A stretch of DNA of 64,000 nucleotides from Pseudomonas gingeri (lineage in GTDB: Bacteria > Pseudomonadota > Gammaproteobacteria > Pseudomonadales > Pseudomonadaceae). The number at the start of each line of letters is the position of its first letter. The stretch's first letter is position 1. Positions 16,169 to 24,795 of the stretch are shown in pieces. The stretch is from the NCBI RefSeq assembly GCF_013385635.1, contig NZ_JACAPR010000026.1:62001-126000 (forward strand), written 5' to 3'. The position numbers were made by a program, and so were the translations under genes. The notes under the pieces were generated by a model. That model was given only the letters and a program-made list of their open reading frames with translations, searched no databases and had not been told where the DNA came from.

Positions 16169-16827
16169 GTATCGGCAGCCATTACAGGCAGACATCCCGT
16201 GACGGCCTGATCACTCTGCAGGCCAACGCTCGGCAGGTTCAGGGGTTCGACCAGTTCACTGGCCTGGCGCCCAAGGCCATCGCTGCAGCGCAACGCCGTG
16301 CGATCAACAAGACGTTGCGTTGGCTGCGTACTCACATTGCCCGGTCGGTTGGCCAGCAGGAGCGTATCGCCATTGCAGCGGTGCGGCAGCGTTTGAGGGC
16401 TTACCTGGCGGGCAGCAACAGCCAGGGCAAGCTTTGGTTTGGTCTTGATCCTATCGAGGCCAGCCGCGCAGGCCGGCCCCGGCAGTCACGTACAGGCGTA
16501 TCAGTCGCAGGCCGGCGCTACGCGGGGGCCTTCTACAAACAGGTATATGGCGGCAAGCCAGATATCTGGATCCGGACGGCGAGTCGGCATTTCAGGGCGA
16601 GCGACTATCCGGACAGCGAGGTGTCGTCCTCGGGAGGGTCCAGCTCCGGCTGGATTGCCGAGAACGACAGCCGGTTCCCGCTCGCCAAGGCCAAGATCTC
16701 GTTAGCCGAGGTGCGGCCGCACTTCGAGTCATGGACGAACCAAGCCCACCAGCGGCTCCTTGTGGTGATGACGCAGGAACTCAACTTTGAATTGCACAAA
16801 CTTCTAGGGAGGGTTCGCAATGTCTGA
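16165..16827 (+). CDS. Minor tail protein Z-like
   Basis: The 220-residue product has a basic N-terminal half (PKAIAAAQRRAINKTLRWLR, then THIARSV) and an Arg-rich middle. This resembles the Minor_tail_Z family, which in lambda acts at the tail end that binds the head. Here the tail is P2-like and contractile, so it probably works as a neck or tail-completion protein (as P2 gpS does). The start at 16165 overlaps the upstream stop (ATGA). Confidence 0.65.
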   Translation: MSIGSHYRQTSRDGLITLQANARQVQGFDQFTGLAPKAIAAAQRRAINKTLRWLRTHIARSVGQQERIAIAAVRQRLRAYLAGSNSQGKLWFGLDPIEASRAGRPRQSRTGVSVAGRRYAGAFYKQVYGGKPDIWIRTASRHFRASDYPDSEVSSSGGSSSGWIAENDSRFPLAKAKISLAEVRPHFESWTNQAHQRLLVVMTQELNFELHKLLGRVRNV

Positions 16828-17332
16828 GGATCCTATCCCGCTTGCGCGGGTTTACGGGGCGATAGAAGAAGGCATCCGGGCCGCTATTCCCGGTTTGGGT
16901 TATGTGGGAACGATGCCTGGGCTTCTTGAGACGGTGGCAGTGCCAGCGGTGGTGCTCGAACTGTCTGGCTTCGAGCCAGCAGACCACGACCCTGGCACGG
17001 GCGAGGTGGCAATCGATGCGCGCTTCGAGGCGCGGGCCATCGTGGGTGTGGAGGACGATGACCACCTGCATGTTGTCGCGTTTGTAGCGGCCCAGTTGGC
17101 TGTCCTGTTGCGTATTCAGACCTGGGGTATCGAGGTCGAGCCCGCTCAGTTCGTGCGCGCTGAACGTGACTGGAGCCGCCCTGAGCTGGATAACATGGCG
17201 GTTTGGGTCGTCGAGTGGACGCAGGTCATCTACCTCGGTAAGGAAGAATGGCCGTGGCCGATCGAGTCGGGCGGTAAACCGATGGTGCCCGACGATGACG
17301 GTAACCCCGTTGAGCTGGAGGATCCCGTATGA
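16820..17332 (+). CDS. Phage tail/neck protein of unknown function (170 aa)
   Basis: The product starts MSEDPIPLARVYGAIEEGIR and contains LETVAVPAVVLELSGFEPAD and FEARAIVGVEDDDHLHVVAF. Size, fold type (alpha/beta) and place suggest a Mu gp37-like or tail-completion protein that caps the tube. It overlaps the Z-like gene by eight bases and the V gene by ATGA. It is acidic at the C-terminus. Confidence 0.55.
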   Translation: MSEDPIPLARVYGAIEEGIRAAIPGLGYVGTMPGLLETVAVPAVVLELSGFEPADHDPGTGEVAIDARFEARAIVGVEDDDHLHVVAFVAAQLAVLLRIQTWGIEVEPAQFVRAERDWSRPELDNMAVWVVEWTQVIYLGKEEWPWPIESGGKPMVPDDDGNPVELEDPV

Positions 17333-17889
17333 GCTACGCCTCTGCGCAGCATGACCGGATGATTGCTGACCTGGTGCTTCCCTGCTTTGTTGTCGCGGTC
17401 GATCTGGTTGCTGGCAAGGTGCGGGTGTCCGACGGCGACGGTTGGGCCAGCGCCTGGGTGAAATGGCATTCGCAAGCGGCGGGCAAGGCTCGGCACTGGC
17501 GGGCGCCGAGCCTGAGTGAAGAGGGCGTCCTGTTCAGCCCAAGCGGTGATCCCGCGCAGGGCACGTTCGTGCCGGGGCTTTACGGCAACGCGGGCCCGCA
17601 GCCCGACAACCGCGACCACGTCGAGGTCTGGCGCTTCGATGACGGTGGTTCGCTGATCTACGACTGGCAGGCCAACAGCTACACCATCGAGCTGCCGGCC
17701 GGCACGGTCACGATCAAGGTTGGCGGCTCTCAGTTGGAGGTCACGCCGGATCAGATCCGTTTGCTCTCCAGCAAGATCGACCTGGTGGGTGCGGTCACCG
17801 TCAACGGCACACTCGCTACCACCGGCAACATCACCAGCGCTGGCTCGATCATGGACACGACCGGTAACAGCGCTAACCACAAGCACTGA
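17329..17889 (+). CDS. Baseplate assembly protein V (tail spike, P2 gpV-like)
   Basis: The 186-residue product has an N-terminal OB-like domain (PCFVVAVDLVAGKVRVSDGD), then FSPSGDPAQGTFVPGLYGN typical of gpV. The C-terminal beta-helix has repeated short strands (GAVTVNGTLATTGNI) and ends NSANHKH. The HxH pair probably holds the iron of the needle apex. The protein is the membrane-piercing spike at the tip of the contractile tube. It marks the start of the P2-type baseplate module. Confidence 0.85.
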   Translation: MSYASAQHDRMIADLVLPCFVVAVDLVAGKVRVSDGDGWASAWVKWHSQAAGKARHWRAPSLSEEGVLFSPSGDPAQGTFVPGLYGNAGPQPDNRDHVEVWRFDDGGSLIYDWQANSYTIELPAGTVTIKVGGSQLEVTPDQIRLLSSKIDLVGAVTVNGTLATTGNITSAGSIMDTTGNSANHKH

Positions 17890-17907
17890 CCTTTACCCAT
17901 CAATCTG

Positions 17908-17928
17908 CCCGCCGCGTGCGGGTTTTTT
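17908..17928 (+). terminator. Rho-independent terminator after gpV
   Basis: CCCGC (17908-17912) pairs with GCGGG (17918-17922) and is followed by six T. The next bases CGTTTCTGGAG supply the ribosome-binding site of the following gene. The same hairpin-plus-CGTTTCTGGAG layout recurs before the sheath gene. Confidence 0.65.
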
Positions 17929-17945
17929 CGTTTCTGGAGCATTCC

Positions 17946-18194
17946 ATGAGCAAATCGAGCCCTGTTGTCGTGCAGCCCGATCCGGACACCGGACAGGCGG
18001 TTTCTTCTGACGCGATCGAGGCGGCAAGTTCAATCGGTCCGCCGCGTGGCTTTCGCGACAAGTTGTTCACCTCGCGCACCCTCGTCATGCCTGACGGCCG
18101 CACCCTGCCGGTCGCCGAAGGCCGCGTCTACGCGGTCGGTGACGATCAATACGCCTTTCTGAAGGCCCACCCTGACCTCGAACCCCTGGAGTAG
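17946..18194 (+). CDS. Small baseplate-region protein, unknown function
   Basis: The 82-residue protein starts MSKSSPVVVQPDPDTGQAVS and continues FRDKLFTSRTLVMPDGRTLP and VAEGRVYAVGDDQYAFLKAH. It has no membrane segment. CTGGAG lies seven bases before ATG 17946. It sits between the V spike and the W wedge protein. I do not recognise the family. Confidence 0.6.
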   Translation: MSKSSPVVVQPDPDTGQAVSSDAIEAASSIGPPRGFRDKLFTSRTLVMPDGRTLPVAEGRVYAVGDDQYAFLKAHPDLEPLE

Positions 18195-18199
18195 CCGCC

Positions 18200-18526
18200 A
18201 TGATCGGAATGGATCGCCGTACTGGCTTACCTCTTTCCGATCGTGAACACCTGGTCCAGTCGATCGAGGACATTGTATCGACCCCGATTGGCAGCCGGCG
18301 GCTGCGCCCGGAGTACGGTTGCGACCTTCGTCGCTTCGTCGACCTGCCCGTCAACGATGGTTGGAAAAGTGCGGTACAGGCTGAGGTCGCCCGAGCGCTG
18401 GCACGCTGGGAACCTCGTTTCAAGCTGCAGCGGGTGAGGGTGCTTTCTGTGCTGGATGGCCGGATCTCGCTTGAGCTGTCCGGTCAGTACTTGGGCGATA
18501 ACCAAATAATTGAGGTGGCCGCGTGA
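18200..18526 (+). CDS. Baseplate wedge protein W (gp25/GPW family)
   Basis: The product has 108 residues with the GPW/gp25 signature: HLVQSIEDIVSTPIGSRRLR, then PEYGCDLRRFVD. It joins the baseplate wedge to the sheath and starts sheath assembly. It lies just before the J gene and overlaps it by four bases, as in P2. Confidence 0.88.
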   Translation: MIGMDRRTGLPLSDREHLVQSIEDIVSTPIGSRRLRPEYGCDLRRFVDLPVNDGWKSAVQAEVARALARWEPRFKLQRVRVLSVLDGRISLELSGQYLGDNQIIEVAA

Positions 18527-19407
18527 GCATAGTTGATTTGTCGACGCTTCCGGCACCGCAGGTGCTTGAAAGCCTGGACGTCGAGGATATGTATCAGGCG
18601 GACCTGGCTGTCTTTCGATCGTACATGGGGGAGAGCTGGAACGCGCAGCTTGAGAGCGATCCGGTCCTGAAGCTGCTGGAAGTCGGCGCTTATCGCAGGG
18701 TCGGCAACCGGGCCCGGGTCAATGATGCGGCCAAGGCACTGCTGCTGGCCTACGCCGCGCGTGGTGACCTCGACCAGTTGGCTGCCAATGTCCGCCTGCA
18801 GCGCCTGGTTGTTCAGGCTGAGGATCTGACAGCGGTACCCCCAGTGGAGCAGGTCCTGGAGGAGGACGATGCACTGCGCGAGCGGATCCAGCTCGTTTAC
18901 GAGGGACTGACCACGGCAGGGCCGCGTAGCAGCTACATCCTGCATGCCCGTAATGCCTCTGGCCAGGTGGCCGACGCTGAGGCACAAAGCCCCTCGCCGG
19001 CGGTGGTGGTGGTCACGGTGCTGGCCTTGGCCGACGAGGGGGTTGCTGGCCAGGATCTGCTGGATACTGTGCATGCGGCATTGAGCGACGAGGATGTCCG
19101 GCCGTTGGGTGACCGGGTGTTGGTGCAGGCTGCTGAGATCCTGCGGTATCGCGTCGATGCCGTGGTGCACATGGCGAGTTCCGGATCTGAAAACGAAGCG
19201 ATCCTGGCCGAGTGTCAGCGGCGCCTTGCTGCATGGATCAACCCTCGGCGGCGGCTTGGTGTCGCGGTGTCGCGTTCTGCGGTGGATGCACAGTTGCATA
19301 TCAGCGGTGTGAGTAAGGTCGAGCTGCCGAACTGGGTGGACATCACGCCCAGCAAGTCCCAGGCGGCCTACTGCACGGGCTTCAACATCGTGATGGGGGA
19401 AGCCTGA
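18523..19407 (+). CDS. Baseplate protein J
   Basis: The product has 294 residues starting with GTG 18523: VSIVDLSTLPAPQVLESLDV. The typical YRRVGNRARVNDAAKALLLA, then YAARGDLDQLAAN is seen near residues 65-95, and GPRSSYILHARNASGQVADA follows. It is a P2 gpJ wedge component. The stop overlaps the start of gene I by one base. Confidence 0.88.
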   Translation: MSIVDLSTLPAPQVLESLDVEDMYQADLAVFRSYMGESWNAQLESDPVLKLLEVGAYRRVGNRARVNDAAKALLLAYAARGDLDQLAANVRLQRLVVQAEDLTAVPPVEQVLEEDDALRERIQLVYEGLTTAGPRSSYILHARNASGQVADAEAQSPSPAVVVVTVLALADEGVAGQDLLDTVHAALSDEDVRPLGDRVLVQAAEILRYRVDAVVHMASSGSENEAILAECQRRLAAWINPRRRLGVAVSRSAVDAQLHISGVSKVELPNWVDITPSKSQAAYCTGFNIVMGEA

Positions 19408-20018
19408 TGGACAGTCTTCTCCCGAACAACAGCACCGAGCTGGAGCGTGCCATCGAGGCCGCTGCTGACGAGGTCGTCGAGGTGCCCCTGCGCACCCTGT
19501 ACAACCCCGATACTTGCCCGGCGCACCTGCTGCACCAGCTCGCTTGGGCCTGGTCGGTGGATCGCTGGGACAACGCCTGGCCCGAGGCGACCAAGCGAGC
19601 GGTGTGCCGATCGGCGTTCTTTGTGCACTCGCGCAAGGGCACGATCGGCGCGATCCGTCGTGTTGTCGAGCCGCTGGGCTTTCTGCTCAAGGTCACCGAG
19701 TGGTGGCAGACCTCGCCGATGGGGGAGCCCGCGACATTTGCCCTTGAGGTCGGTGTACTCGACACCGGTATCACCGAGGACATGTACACCGAGCTGACGG
19801 CGTTGATCGACGACGCCAAACCGGTCAGTCGGCACATGTCCGCGCTCAACATCAGCCTGCAGAGCCCCGTCACATGCGTAGTCGGTGTCATGACATACGA
19901 CGGCGACGAGCTGGACGTTTACCCCTGGGAAAACCCCGATATCGACGTGCAGGTGCTGGGCACCTACGGCGTCCACACAATCACGAATGACGAACAGGAC
20001 GTGTACCTGAATGGTTAA
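19407..20018 (+). CDS. Tail protein I (P2 gpI family)
   Basis: The 203-residue product has RTLYNPDTCPAHLLHQLAWA, then WSVDRWDNAWPEATKRAVCR and the GTIGAIRRVVEPLGF motif, diagnostic for gpI. It is the outer baseplate wedge part to which tail fibres attach. It overlaps the fibre gene by eight bases. Confidence 0.88.
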   Translation: MDSLLPNNSTELERAIEAAADEVVEVPLRTLYNPDTCPAHLLHQLAWAWSVDRWDNAWPEATKRAVCRSAFFVHSRKGTIGAIRRVVEPLGFLLKVTEWWQTSPMGEPATFALEVGVLDTGITEDMYTELTALIDDAKPVSRHMSALNISLQSPVTCVVGVMTYDGDELDVYPWENPDIDVQVLGTYGVHTITNDEQDVYLNG

Positions 20019-22140
20019 CCAAAACTCTATTTTTGGCGGCATGCTGACGAATGCCGGTGCCGCCAAGAAAACCAACTGTGATGCCTTGGGTATCCCCTGG
20101 CAGCCGAGCTTCATGCTGATCGGCGATGCCAATGGCGCAGACCCGGTGCCGGCGCCCGAACAGACGAAGCTGATCAATCAGGTCTACCGGGCCCCGCTCA
20201 ATCAGCTCTACGTGTCTCCGACCGACGCCAATGTGTTGGTAGCCGAGTTGGTGCTGCCTCCGAACGTAGGCGGCTGGTGGATCCGCGAGCTAGCCCTGGA
20301 GGATGTCGACGGGGTGTTTTCGGCGGTGGCCAATTGTGCACCGAGCTACAAGCCGTTGCTGGTTCAGGGCTCGGGCCGTAACCAGGTCGTGCGGATGCAC
20401 ATCGTCACCAGCAACACGGCGAACATCCAGCTCAAGATTGACCCGGCGGTGGTGCTGGCAACGCGTGAGTACGTCGACACGTCGATTATCGCGGCGCTGA
20501 ACAAGCAGGACTTCAAGCACTCGGTGCAGGTGGCCACCACGGCGCCGATCGTGCTGAGCGGCCTGCAGACGGTCGACGGTGTCGCACTGGCGGCCGGCGC
20601 CCGGGTGCTGGTCAAGGATCAGGCCGCCGGCAAGGACAATGGTATCTGCCTGGTGGCTGCGGGGGCTTGGCCCCGTGCTGCCGATGCCGATACGAGCATC
20701 GAAGTCACTCCGGGATTGTTTGTGCATGTTGAGCAGGGCGCTGTCGGTGGCGACAGCATCTGGCAACTGATCACCGATGCGCCGATCATCCTGGGCACGA
20801 CGCCGTTGGCGTTTGAGATGATCGCCGGCCGGACTGGCGTTATCGCTGGCACGTACACGAAGCTGACCGTGGACAAGAACGGTCGGGTTATTGCCGGTAC
20901 AAGCCCAGCCACGCTGGCGGGTTATGGCATCACGGATGCCTACAGTAAGGGCGAGGTTGACTCGAAGGTCGCCCAGGCATCCTCGTTGCCGGTTGGCTCG
21001 ATGGTGGCATTTCCCAAGGCAACGGTGCCGCCCGGCTTTCTGGAGCTTGATGGTAGCGTGCAGAGCATTGCGACCTATCCGGATCTGGCCATGTATCTCG
21101 GTACTTCATTCAACAAGGGGGATGAAGGGGCTGGTAACTTCAGGCTGCCAGAGTCCCGTGGCGAGTTCTTGCGTGGTTGGGATCATGGTCGTGGGGTTGA
21201 TGCTGGGCGGGCGGTTGGTAGTTACCAGGTCGGTACGCTTGTCGGAAGCGATTACGATGGCCTTGGGACTCAAACCATGGGGTCGGCGGTCAGCACAAAC
21301 CCCAATTCCGGGCCGTCACACATCGGTGCTGACCCGGTTATCGCTTCCCAATACCCAAATGCTTCCGTTGTGACAGGTGCTGGAGCTGCAATCAACACGC
21401 CCGGTGTGGCTCCGAACTTGTTCGGTGTGAATCGTCCGCGCAACTTGGCTGTAATGTGGTGTGTTAAGGCCTGGAACACGCCCATCAATCAGGGAAGCAT
21501 TGATATCGCGGCTCTGGCGCTGGAGGTCTCGAAGCTGAAACCAATGACCCCTGGTCAACAGGCATTTTCGGCGCCGGGAACCTTCACCTTCACAGTGCCT
21601 GCCAGCACCAAGGTCGACTCCGTATTTGATGTGGAGGTTTGGGGTGGTGGCGCCAGTGGTAGTGGCGGCGGTGCTGGTGGTGCTGGTGGCGGTGGCGGTG
21701 GGCCTGGCGGCTACGCATTCAAGAGAATCACCGGTCTGGTGGCAGGCGCTTTGATCACAGTCACGGTCGGCGCGGGTGGTGCACCTGTGGTGAGTGGTGC
21801 AGCAGGTGCCACAGGCGGAACGAGTTCTTTTGGTGACTACTGCAGCGCGACCGGAGGAAAGGGGATCGCTGTGCCGGCCAATGGTTCAGCGCCGGGCGGC
21901 CTCGGCGGGACTGGTTTCGGCGGTGACTTGAATCTCACTGGCAACCCCGGTGACCCGAGTGAGTACACCGTAGGCGGGGACGGCGGTGCCGCTCCCCGTG
22001 GTGGCGGCGGCGGCCAGGGCGGATTTGGTACTACTGGAGCCGCTGGTAACCAGCCAGGTGGTGGCGGCGGTGGTGGTGATGGTCCCGGTTTGGCCAGTGG
22101 CGCCGGTGCTGCAGGTATGGTGGTGATTCGATGGAGATAG
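20011..22140 (+). CDS. Tail fibre protein with collar domain and glycine-rich tip
   Basis: The product has 709 residues. The N-terminal 150 residues are a P2 gpH-like attachment domain (AELVLPPNVGGWWIRELALE). A repeat unit follows at about 165-275. A phage tail-collar domain starts at SLPVGSMVAFPKATVPPGF (about 330) with FRLPESRGEFLRGW. The last 170 residues are glycine-rich (GGAGGAGGGGGGPGGYAF and similar), as in polyglycine-II receptor-binding tips. Host recognition lies there. The tip is the part most likely to vary between related phages. Confidence 0.85.
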   Translation: MVNQNSIFGGMLTNAGAAKKTNCDALGIPWQPSFMLIGDANGADPVPAPEQTKLINQVYRAPLNQLYVSPTDANVLVAELVLPPNVGGWWIRELALEDVDGVFSAVANCAPSYKPLLVQGSGRNQVVRMHIVTSNTANIQLKIDPAVVLATREYVDTSIIAALNKQDFKHSVQVATTAPIVLSGLQTVDGVALAAGARVLVKDQAAGKDNGICLVAAGAWPRAADADTSIEVTPGLFVHVEQGAVGGDSIWQLITDAPIILGTTPLAFEMIAGRTGVIAGTYTKLTVDKNGRVIAGTSPATLAGYGITDAYSKGEVDSKVAQASSLPVGSMVAFPKATVPPGFLELDGSVQSIATYPDLAMYLGTSFNKGDEGAGNFRLPESRGEFLRGWDHGRGVDAGRAVGSYQVGTLVGSDYDGLGTQTMGSAVSTNPNSGPSHIGADPVIASQYPNASVVTGAGAAINTPGVAPNLFGVNRPRNLAVMWCVKAWNTPINQGSIDIAALALEVSKLKPMTPGQQAFSAPGTFTFTVPASTKVDSVFDVEVWGGGASGSGGGAGGAGGGGGGPGGYAFKRITGLVAGALITVTVGAGGAPVVSGAAGATGGTSSFGDYCSATGGKGIAVPANGSAPGGLGGTGFGGDLNLTGNPGDPSEYTVGGDGGAAPRGGGGGQGGFGTTGAAGNQPGGGGGGGDGPGLASGAGAAGMVVIRWR

Positions 22141-22142
22141 CA

Positions 22143-22556
22143 ATGAAGCAATTCGCTCGTATTGAAGACGGCTATGTCGTTGAGCTGCTGCGTGCAGTAG
22201 AGCTTCCACCGTTTCACCCGTCATTGGTGTGGGTCGAGTGCGGTGCGGAAGTCGAGGTTGGCTGGCAGCAGAACCTCGGCAGCCTGATACAGCCCGAAAA
22301 GCCGCCAGAAGATCCATTACTGCTGGTTGCCGCAGAACGGGTGTGGCGTGACGCAACTATTGAGAGTGTCAAATGGTTGCGTGAACGTCATCGCGACGAA
22401 ATCGATCTCGATCGTGAGACGACGTTGAATGCCGAGCAGTTCATACAGTTGCTTGGATACATGCAGGACCTGCGAGATTGGCCGCAGTCCGATCAATTTC
22501 CAGCTTTTGCACACCGTCCGGTAGCCCCTCCCTGGATCGCCGAACAAACCCCTTGA
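22143..22556 (+). CDS. Tail fibre assembly chaperone (phage Tfa-like)
   Basis: The 137-residue product starts MKQFARIEDGYVVELLRAVE. The C-terminal half has the pattern VWRDATIESVKWLRERHRDE and FIQLLGYMQDLRDWPQ, common in DUF4376/Tfa-like fibre partners. Such proteins help fold the fibre tip. ATG 22143 lies two bases after the fibre stop. Genes of this type usually change together with the fibre tip. Confidence 0.72.
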   Translation: MKQFARIEDGYVVELLRAVELPPFHPSLVWVECGAEVEVGWQQNLGSLIQPEKPPEDPLLLVAAERVWRDATIESVKWLRERHRDEIDLDRETTLNAEQFIQLLGYMQDLRDWPQSDQFPAFAHRPVAPPWIAEQTP

Positions 22557-22557
22557 G

Positions 22558-22582
22558 CGCCCCGCACTGACGGGGCGTTTTC
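22558..22582 (+). terminator. Rho-independent terminator after fibre genes
   Basis: CGCCCCG (22558-22564) pairs with CGGGGCG (22571-22577) over a six-base loop and is followed by TTTTC. It separates the fibre module from the sheath module. Confidence 0.75.
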
Positions 22583-22612
22583 TTATCCATTGCTGACTCA
22601 CAACACCTTCAT

Positions 22613-22647
22613 GGCCTCGCATCTGCGGGGCCTTGTCGTTTCTGGAG
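22613..22647 (+). terminator. Second hairpin and ribosome-binding linker before sheath gene
   Basis: GGCCTCGC (22613-22620) pairs with GCGGGGCC (22625-22632) with one G-T pair. The following TTGTCGTTTCTGGAG contains the sheath ribosome-binding site. The T-tract is interrupted, so termination may be weak. The linker CGTTTCTGGAG is identical to the one after gpV. Confidence 0.5.
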
Positions 22648-22655
22648 AATGACTT

Positions 22656-23819
22656 ATGAGCTTTTTTCACGGGGTTACCGTCACGAATGTGGACACCGGT
22701 AGCCGCACCATTTCGTTGCCGTCTTCATCGATCATCGGACTGGTTGATACCTTCGTCCCTGGGCCGGCCTGCAGTGCGCAGCCGAACGACCTGGTGCTGA
22801 TCACCCGCGAGAGCGAAGCGATCGCAGCCTGGGGGCCTGATTCGGCAATCACGAAGGCCTGTCAGGCGATCTACCAGCGTGCACGGGCGGTCATTGTTGC
22901 CTGTGGTGTGGCAAAGGTGGCTGATGCGGCCCAGCAGACGTCGGCGATCATCGGCGGCGTGCTGGTCGATGGTAAGCGGACGGGCCTGCAGGCGCTGCTC
23001 GACGGCAAAAGCCGCTTCAACGCTCAGCCGCGGCTGCTGATCACCCCGAAACACAGCTCGACCCTGCCGGTCGGCACAGCCCTCGTTGGCTTGGCAGACA
23101 AGCTGAGAGGGCTGGCGATCCTTGATGGACCGAATACCACCGACGAGGCAGTGCAAGCCTACGCTAAGAACTTCGGCGCCAAGCGCGCCTTTTTGGTGGA
23201 TCCGGGTGTTCAGTACTGGGACACCACCGCCAGCGCCACGGTCGATGCGCCGGGCTCTGCCTGGGTGGCCGGGCTGTTCGCCTGGACTGACAACGAATAC
23301 GGCTTCTGGGCATCGCCCTCGAACAAGGAGTTCACCGGCATCACTGGCACCACTCGCCCGATCGAGTTTCTCGACGGCGATGAAACCTGCCGGGCCAACC
23401 TGCTGAACAACGCGAACATCACCACGATCATTCGTGATGACGGCTACCGCCTGTGGGGTAACCGAACCCTGTCGAGCGACCCGAAGTGGGCGTTTGTCAC
23501 GCGCGTACGGACGATGGACATCGTCATGGACGCAATCCTGTACGGCCACAAGTGGGCGGTCGACCGCTCGATCACTGCCACCTACGTCAAGGACGTCACC
23601 GAGGGCCTGCAGGCATTCATGCGTGACCTGAAGAACCAGGGCGCGATTATCAACTTCGAGGTCTTCGCCGATCCGGAGCGCAACACGGCCAGCCAACTGG
23701 AGCAGGGCAAGGTGTACTGGGTCATTCGCTTCACCGATGTCCCTCCGGCCGAAAACCCCAATTTCCTCGTCGAAGTCACCAACCAATGGCTGACCGAAGT
23801 CCTCGACTCTGCTGCTTAA
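22656..23819 (+). CDS. Tail sheath protein (P2 gpFI)
   Basis: The 387-residue product starts MSFFHGVTVTNVDTGSRTIS and carries SSIIGLVDTFVPGP, AFLVDPGVQYWDT and the C-terminal FEVFADPERNTASQLEQGKV. These are classic for P2-type sheath. It forms the contractile outer tube. TGGAG lies six bases before the ATG. Confidence 0.92.
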   Translation: MSFFHGVTVTNVDTGSRTISLPSSSIIGLVDTFVPGPACSAQPNDLVLITRESEAIAAWGPDSAITKACQAIYQRARAVIVACGVAKVADAAQQTSAIIGGVLVDGKRTGLQALLDGKSRFNAQPRLLITPKHSSTLPVGTALVGLADKLRGLAILDGPNTTDEAVQAYAKNFGAKRAFLVDPGVQYWDTTASATVDAPGSAWVAGLFAWTDNEYGFWASPSNKEFTGITGTTRPIEFLDGDETCRANLLNNANITTIIRDDGYRLWGNRTLSSDPKWAFVTRVRTMDIVMDAILYGHKWAVDRSITATYVKDVTEGLQAFMRDLKNQGAIINFEVFADPERNTASQLEQGKVYWVIRFTDVPPAENPNFLVEVTNQWLTEVLDSAA

Positions 23820-23831
23820 GGAGCGCATCGC

Positions 23832-24341
23832 ATGGCAATGATTCCCGAAACCCTGTCGAACCTGAACCTCTTCGTAGACGGTGTCAGCTTCCAGGGCGAT
23901 GTACCCAGTCTGACCCTGCCGAAATTGACCCTGAAGATGGACGAACACCGTGGCGGTGGCATGGACGTGCCGGTCGAGCTGGAAATGGGCATGGAAAAGC
24001 AGGAGGCCGCTTTTACCACGACCGGTGTCCGCCGCGAGTCGTTGAAGTTCTTCGGTCTGGCAGACGGCTCTGCATTCAATAGCGTGTTCCGGGGGGCCTA
24101 CAAGGGGCTCAAGGGCAAGATCACTCCGGTGATTGTCACCCTGCGTGGAGCTCTCAAAGAGGTCGACATGGGTGATTGGAAGGCCGGCGAAAAGGCCGAG
24201 ATCAAGCACTCGGTGGCCCTCATTTACTACAAGCTCGAAGTCGACGGGCGTGTGGTGTACGAGATCGATGCGCTGGGTATGAAGCGCGTCATCAATGGCG
24301 TCGACCAGCTCGCGGCACAGCGTCAGGCGCTGGGCCTGTAA
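23832..24341 (+). CDS. Tail tube protein (P2 gpFII)
   Basis: The 169-residue product starts MAMIPETLSNLNLFVDGVSF and has the GGGMDVPVELEMGMEKQEAA pattern. It ends DALGMKRVINGVDQLAAQ, all typical for the P2 tube family. It forms the rigid inner tube. AAGGAGCG precedes the ATG, twelve bases after the sheath stop. Confidence 0.92.
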   Translation: MAMIPETLSNLNLFVDGVSFQGDVPSLTLPKLTLKMDEHRGGGMDVPVELEMGMEKQEAAFTTTGVRRESLKFFGLADGSAFNSVFRGAYKGLKGKITPVIVTLRGALKEVDMGDWKAGEKAEIKHSVALIYYKLEVDGRVVYEIDALGMKRVINGVDQLAAQRQALGL

Positions 24342-24371
24342 CCACCCTCTATCTAATTAGGAAGTTATCCA

Positions 24372-24668
24372 ATGAGCAAGAAAGTACCTGCCTATCTCGA
24401 AGTCGATGCTGAGCGCGTCGTTGTGAAGCTGAGCAAGCCTTCCGAGGCGAATGGTGTGGTGGTCGACAGGCTGGTGATGCGTGCCCCGACCGTACGCGAT
24501 GTGCGTGCAGCCCAAGCAACCGCCAATGGCGATGATGAATTGCGCGAGCTGAACCTGTTTTCATCGCTGGTCGAAGCCGGCGTGAAGGATCTCGAAGGGC
24601 TCACGCTCAAGGACTACACGCGCTTGCAGGCCGGCTATTTTCGTCTGGTGCAAGACGACGAATTTTGA
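24372..24668 (+). CDS. Tail assembly chaperone E (Phage_TAC_7)
   Basis: The 98-residue product (MSKKVPAYLEVDAERVVVKL, then VVVDRLVMRAPTVRDVRAAQ) belongs to the P2 gpE / Mu gp41 family of tail assembly chaperones. It ends in LQAGYFRLVQDDEF at a TTT TGA. The downstream E' segment continues in another frame. It binds the tape measure protein during tube assembly. Confidence 0.85.
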   Translation: MSKKVPAYLEVDAERVVVKLSKPSEANGVVVDRLVMRAPTVRDVRAAQATANGDDELRELNLFSSLVEAGVKDLEGLTLKDYTRLQAGYFRLVQDDEF

Positions 24669-24780
24669 TCCTGTCACGCAGAAGCGGCTGGCCAAACGGC
24701 TGGCCGCTGAGCTGGGTTTCTCTGCAGCTGAAATATCGACGATGTCGTGGGTCGACATGATTTGGTGGCTCACGGATTGA
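24663..24780 (+). CDS. GpE' extension, expressed by ribosomal frameshift
   Basis: Starting at the E stop region TTT TGA (24663-24668), the +1 frame reads DPVTQKRLAKRLAAELGFSA, then AEISTMSWVDMIWWLTD and stops at 24780. The WxDMIWWLTD ending is the mark of GpE-type tails. Upstream this frame is open only from about 24585 and lacks ATG, GTG or TTG before the conserved region, so it has no start of its own. It must be joined to E by a +1 (or -2) shift. TTT TGA is a plausible +1 slip site. Confidence 0.7.
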
Positions 24781-24795
24781 GCCGCAGGAGGTGAC

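Noticed and set aside
22725..24209. 494-codon open frame antisense to the sheath and tube genes
   Set aside because: It mirrors two certain structural genes and has a composition expected for a shadow frame.
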